From Hyphomonadaceae bacterium (lineage in GTDB: Bacteria; Pseudomonadota; Alphaproteobacteria; Caulobacterales; Hyphomonadaceae): a stretch of 42,364 bases of DNA. Each line of letters starts with the position of its first letter. Positions within the stretch are counted from its first letter, which is position 1. Below, one piece after another: positions 40,164 to 42,364 of this stretch. Both the position numbers and the translations under genes were made by a program. The stretch is taken from assembly GCA_947474455.1 (NCBI GenBank), contig CANJIL010000024.1, forward strand, positions 1 through 42,364, given 5' to 3'. The notes below the pieces were generated by a model. It was not told the origin of the DNA. It was given only the letters and a program-made list of their open reading frames with translations, and ran no database searches.

Positions 40164-41549
40164 TCAGCGCCCACGCCATGACGGGGGTGCGACTGATGCA
40201 ACCAAGCGATACTCCGCCGGGCGGTTGTCGATGCCGTTCAGTTCGTTGATCACGATGCGGATCGCGTCGGCGGTGTAGGCATCCTTCTTCGCCAGCTTCT
40301 TCTGCAAGTCCGCTAGACCATCCAGCATCTCCCGACCATTCGCGCCGAGATCGGCGACGGCGACAAGCAGGGCTTCGAACTTCTGGCAACTTTCGACGCG
40401 CCCTGGAACATCCTTCAGCTCGCCGAGGGGGAGGCTGTTCATGATGTTGAGGACAGGCCGTATCAGCCGCTTGTCATCGGGACTGGAAAACAGCCGGCGC
40501 GAGTCGCGCAGCATGGCGATGGCTGCGCTGAATGTGTCGTCATCTTTTGCGTTCAGCCAGTCCATCATCAGGGCGCAGGCGTCTTCGCGACGGAGAAGCA
40601 GGCTGGCGGCAAGCTCGCAGCTCGAGCTCAGCAGATGGGCGTGCGCCTTCAATGTGTCGACGTCGCTGCCCGGTCGAAGGTCTAGGGCGCGACGCAGCGT
40701 GGCGAAGCTGCGGAAGTCGTCCGGAAGGTCGCCTGGAATGTCGGGAATGTCGCCGCAGGCAAAAGCTAGGCGATGGGCGCGCGTCAGCGCAGCCTGAGCG
40801 TCCTGCAGCATTACCTCAAGCGCTTTCAGCTCCCTCTTGTCCGCGACGCGGACGTCGGCGGGATAGAGCAGCGTGGGATAGCGCACCAACGAAGCGGACA
40901 TCGGCCAGCGCCACGGCGCGCCGGAATAATTCACGGCGATGCGCGGGAAGCGTGCCAACCAGTCAACGAAGGCCTGATTTGTTGGAACAGTCCAATAGGC
41001 CGTCCACGGCTTGCCGTGAAAGCGGCCGTCATCGCCCAACTGTCGCGTTACGGTGACGGCGCCGCAGCGCAGGCAGGCATGAGCGGCGAGATGCGCCGCC
41101 GGATAAATCGGGCGGTGAAAGACAGGCCCGCAGTCGCAGGCGACAGCAAGTTCGTCGAGAAGCAATTCTTCCTGCGGTTGTTTGCGTTCGAACCGGTCGA
41201 GCGTTGGCGCAGAAAGCTTGTCTCGCGCCGGCTCGGGCTCTGGCGCATCGGGCGGTTTCGATTCTCTTGGCGGCAGGACAATCTCGCCCTTCTCGAAATA
41301 CTCGCGCATGTGATTGTTGCGTGGGCCGTCCGTGGCCGCGAGGGAGAAGGTCAGGCGCTCGGCCATCGTCTCGCCGTTAGCGCGGTCGCGTTCCCAGTCG
41401 ATATGGATCAGCGTGAAGCCTGCGTCGATGCTGATCAGCCGGATGACGCCGGTCGTCTCCAAGGGTACGCGCACGTCGTTTGCGTCGGTAAAGCCACGGA
41501 TCACGGCGTAGCGGTGGTGCGCTTCGAGATGATCGACGGTGGTGGCCAT
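40164..41549 (-). CDS. hypothetical protein with CxC/CxxC motif (461 aa)
   Basis: 461 residues, start ATG 41549 with AGGAA nine bases upstream; an ATG at 41633 is further from any ribosome site. The first 90 residues look like a compact alpha/beta domain (HHRYAVIRGFTDANDVRVPLETTGVI, DWERDRANGE). An acidic Pro-rich stretch (about 92-130) follows, then C138-x-C140 and C159-x-x-C162 (ACDCGPVFHRP...CLRCGAV), a likely zinc site. The C-terminal half (about 250-461) is helical with leucine-rich segments. No known family was recognised. It is transcribed toward the non-coding stretch and away from the tRNA. Confidence 0.65.
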   Translation of the reverse strand: MATTVDHLEAHHRYAVIRGFTDANDVRVPLETTGVIRLISIDAGFTLIHIDWERDRANGETMAERLTFSLAATDGPRNNHMREYFEKGEIVLPPRESKPPDAPEPEPARDKLSAPTLDRFERKQPQEELLLDELAVACDCGPVFHRPIYPAAHLAAHACLRCGAVTVTRQLGDDGRFHGKPWTAYWTVPTNQAFVDWLARFPRIAVNYSGAPWRWPMSASLVRYPTLLYPADVRVADKRELKALEVMLQDAQAALTRAHRLAFACGDIPDIPGDLPDDFRSFATLRRALDLRPGSDVDTLKAHAHLLSSSCELAASLLLRREDACALMMDWLNAKDDDTFSAAIAMLRDSRRLFSSPDDKRLIRPVLNIMNSLPLGELKDVPGRVESCQKFEALLVAVADLGANGREMLDGLADLQKKLAKKDAYTADAIRIVINELNGIDNRPAEYRLVASVAPPSWRGR

Positions 41550-41756
41550 TTGCGGCTGTTCCTGATGCTGCAGGATCAGTTGCACAGGAGGGTGCGCCCG
41601 CGGAAGTCTGGAGGCGCGGATTTGCAGGCGCATGGCGGATGACCTGATGGCAACCGCCGGGTCGCGCCATAAGCTCTGCTTTGCCGAGCCGGAGAAGAAG
41701 GGTCACTGCAGCAACTTGCGCTTAAGGTGGGCCCATGTAAAACGCCCCCCTGCGCT

Positions 41757-41846
41757 GGTGAGGTGGCCGAGTGGTCGAAGGCGCACGCTTGGAAAGCGTG
41801 TATACGGGAAACCGTATCGTGGGTTCGAATCCCACCTTCACCGCCA
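41757..41846 (+). tRNA. tRNA-Ser(GGA)
   Basis: Acceptor GGTGAGG pairs with CTTCACC (one G-T), discriminator G and encoded CCA (41844-41846). The anticodon loop TTGGAAA with CACGC/GCGTG stem gives GGA at 41791-41793. A long variable arm (TATACGGGAAACCGTATCG) marks a serine-type class II tRNA, and GGGTTCGAATCCC is the T arm. A likely promoter is TTGCGC-16-TAAAAC at about 41716-41743. Confidence 0.96.
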
Positions 41847-42188
41847 CTCCCCTGCCGCGAACCCGCAATCGGGCGACCGCAGGGGCGCAAAGCCCCCAGT
41901 AATCGCGCCATTTTCCCGATGCCGTCCGAACCCCGGAGACTGGCTAACGCGGTCAGAGCTGTCTCTGAACGCAATTTGTCTCTGATCACCCGAACCTCAC
42001 CACCGGTCGTTCGGGTTTCAAATAACTATGCTTTACAGCCATTTGGCCGAAAAGCTGGCTCCGCAGTTCGTCGGATAAACTCCTTCGAATGTGCAGTTAG
42101 AGAATCCGAGGTGGAGGTGTTGGCGCGCAATTCTGGGCGCACCTGGCCTGTCCGTGTGGACGGCAAACGCCAGCCTGAATGACGGTGG
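41847..42188. other. non-coding region downstream of tRNA-Ser
   Basis: No convincing gene. It contains a hairpin GGGGC-GCAAA-GCCCC (41882-41896) soon after the tRNA and the inverted repeat ACCCGAAC/GTTCGGGT (41988-41995 / 42009-42016) followed by TT. The former could terminate the tRNA transcript, though no T-run adjoins it. The remainder is GC-mixed and may be the edge of an inserted element whose recombinase lies next. Confidence 0.5.
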
Positions 42189-42364
42189 TTAGGCTTCTGA
42201 GGAGCCGAAGGCGGCGGCAACCTGCTCTGCCCACGGCAGGTCGGCAATGGCCGTCAGGTCCTTGAGCGACACCGCCAATGGGCACCGCTGCAGCAGCAGT
42301 TTCTCGAGAACAGCCGGAGCCAGATAGGCCAGCTTGATCATCCGGCCGATGTAGCGGTCGGAGA
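42189..42364 (-). CDS. serine site-specific recombinase, C-terminal end
   Basis: The last 58 codons (stop TAA at 42191-42189) are in the window and the rest runs off the right edge. The sequence RYIGRMIKLAYLAPAVLEKLL ... LPWAEQVAAAFG resembles the C-terminal helices of serine recombinases of the resolvase/invertase kind, whose usual form is LxRLAFLAPDIVEAIL and DWAEQ. The catalytic N-terminal domain and zinc ribbon cannot be seen. It is transcribed toward the tRNA-Ser gene, about 340 bases away, and probably belongs to an integrated element to the right. Degree of completeness is unknown. Confidence 0.7.
   Translation of the reverse strand, partial: SDRYIGRMIKLAYLAPAVLEKLLLQRCPLAVSLKDLTAIADLPWAEQVAAAFGSSEA

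Noticed and set aside
41632-41985. Plus-strand frame covering the tRNA-Ser gene
   Set aside because: It translates the tRNA itself and its flanks; no ribosome site or protein-like pattern.
1-42364. CRISPR array or insertion sequence
   Set aside because: No regularly spaced direct repeats with unique spacers and no transposase-like protein were seen.

Overview
The window is GC-rich chromosomal DNA from an alphaproteobacterium. A Caulobacterales/Hyphomonadaceae-like lineage is my best guess. The reasons are the family make-up (YmdB-type phosphodiesterase, DUF3297, YciI and DUF488 proteins, IVD/LCAD-type acyl-CoA dehydrogenase), the many secreted proteins and lipoproteins, and a perfect TTAA-N7-TTAAC CtrA-type box with a GANTC (CcrM-type) site inside it at 9667-9682. 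No rRNA, CRISPR array, phage gene cluster or complete insertion sequence is visible. Most of it is ordinary, densely packed core and accessory metabolism.

Layout. 1-5.4 kb: start of msrP (cut by the window edge), two small proteins, ymdB, a methyltransferase-like lipoprotein with a strong terminator, a DUF488 protein, a secreted protein of unknown function and an M15 peptidase. 5.5-8.4 kb: tesB, two paralogous tiny membrane proteins (one without a usable start codon), a membrane protein and yebC. 8.5-12.7 kb: a C-terminal-haem lipoprotein cytochrome, a CtrA-box gene, a divergent pair of ribbon-helix-helix-like regulators with an operator-like repeat between them, a PP2C-like phosphatase, a secreted protein and a decayed amidohydrolase. 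12.9-20.4 kb: a PEP mutase/isocitrate lyase-family enzyme, soxCD-like sulfite dehydrogenase, a fused double-ATPase ABC protein, and a large lipoprotein joining a thioredoxin-like domain, a c-type haem domain, a copper monooxygenase module and an EF-hand; then a YciI protein.

20.5-31.7 kb: FemAB/CelD-like acyltransferase, threonine dehydratase, tandem FKBP lipoprotein, a short GST, argE, DUF3297, cysQ, galE, and a tightly overlapping tetR-hlyD-ABC ATPase-ABC permease efflux operon with a palindromic operator at its head. 31.8-39.7 kb: hybrid histidine kinase, a second TetR divergent from a ketoacyl-synthase III / acyl-CoA dehydrogenase pair, a bis(5'-nucleosyl)-tetraphosphatase-like phosphatase, a frameshifted DUF6270 remnant and a nitronate monooxygenase-like enzyme. 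39.7-42.4 kb looks most accessory: a 478-bp non-coding stretch with long-range RNA-like pairing, an unknown CxC/CxxC protein, tRNA-Ser(GGA), and the end of a serine recombinase running off the right edge, probably marking the edge of an integrated element.

The strongest leads are the thioredoxin-haem-copper monooxygenase fusion (17836-19815), the CtrA box with embedded GANTC before an unknown gene (9667-9682), the structured non-coding stretch (39.7-40.1 kb), and the paralogous mini-membrane protein whose start position reads GCG (6760-6987). No single system is obviously new. All functions are inferred from sequence reading alone, without database searches.
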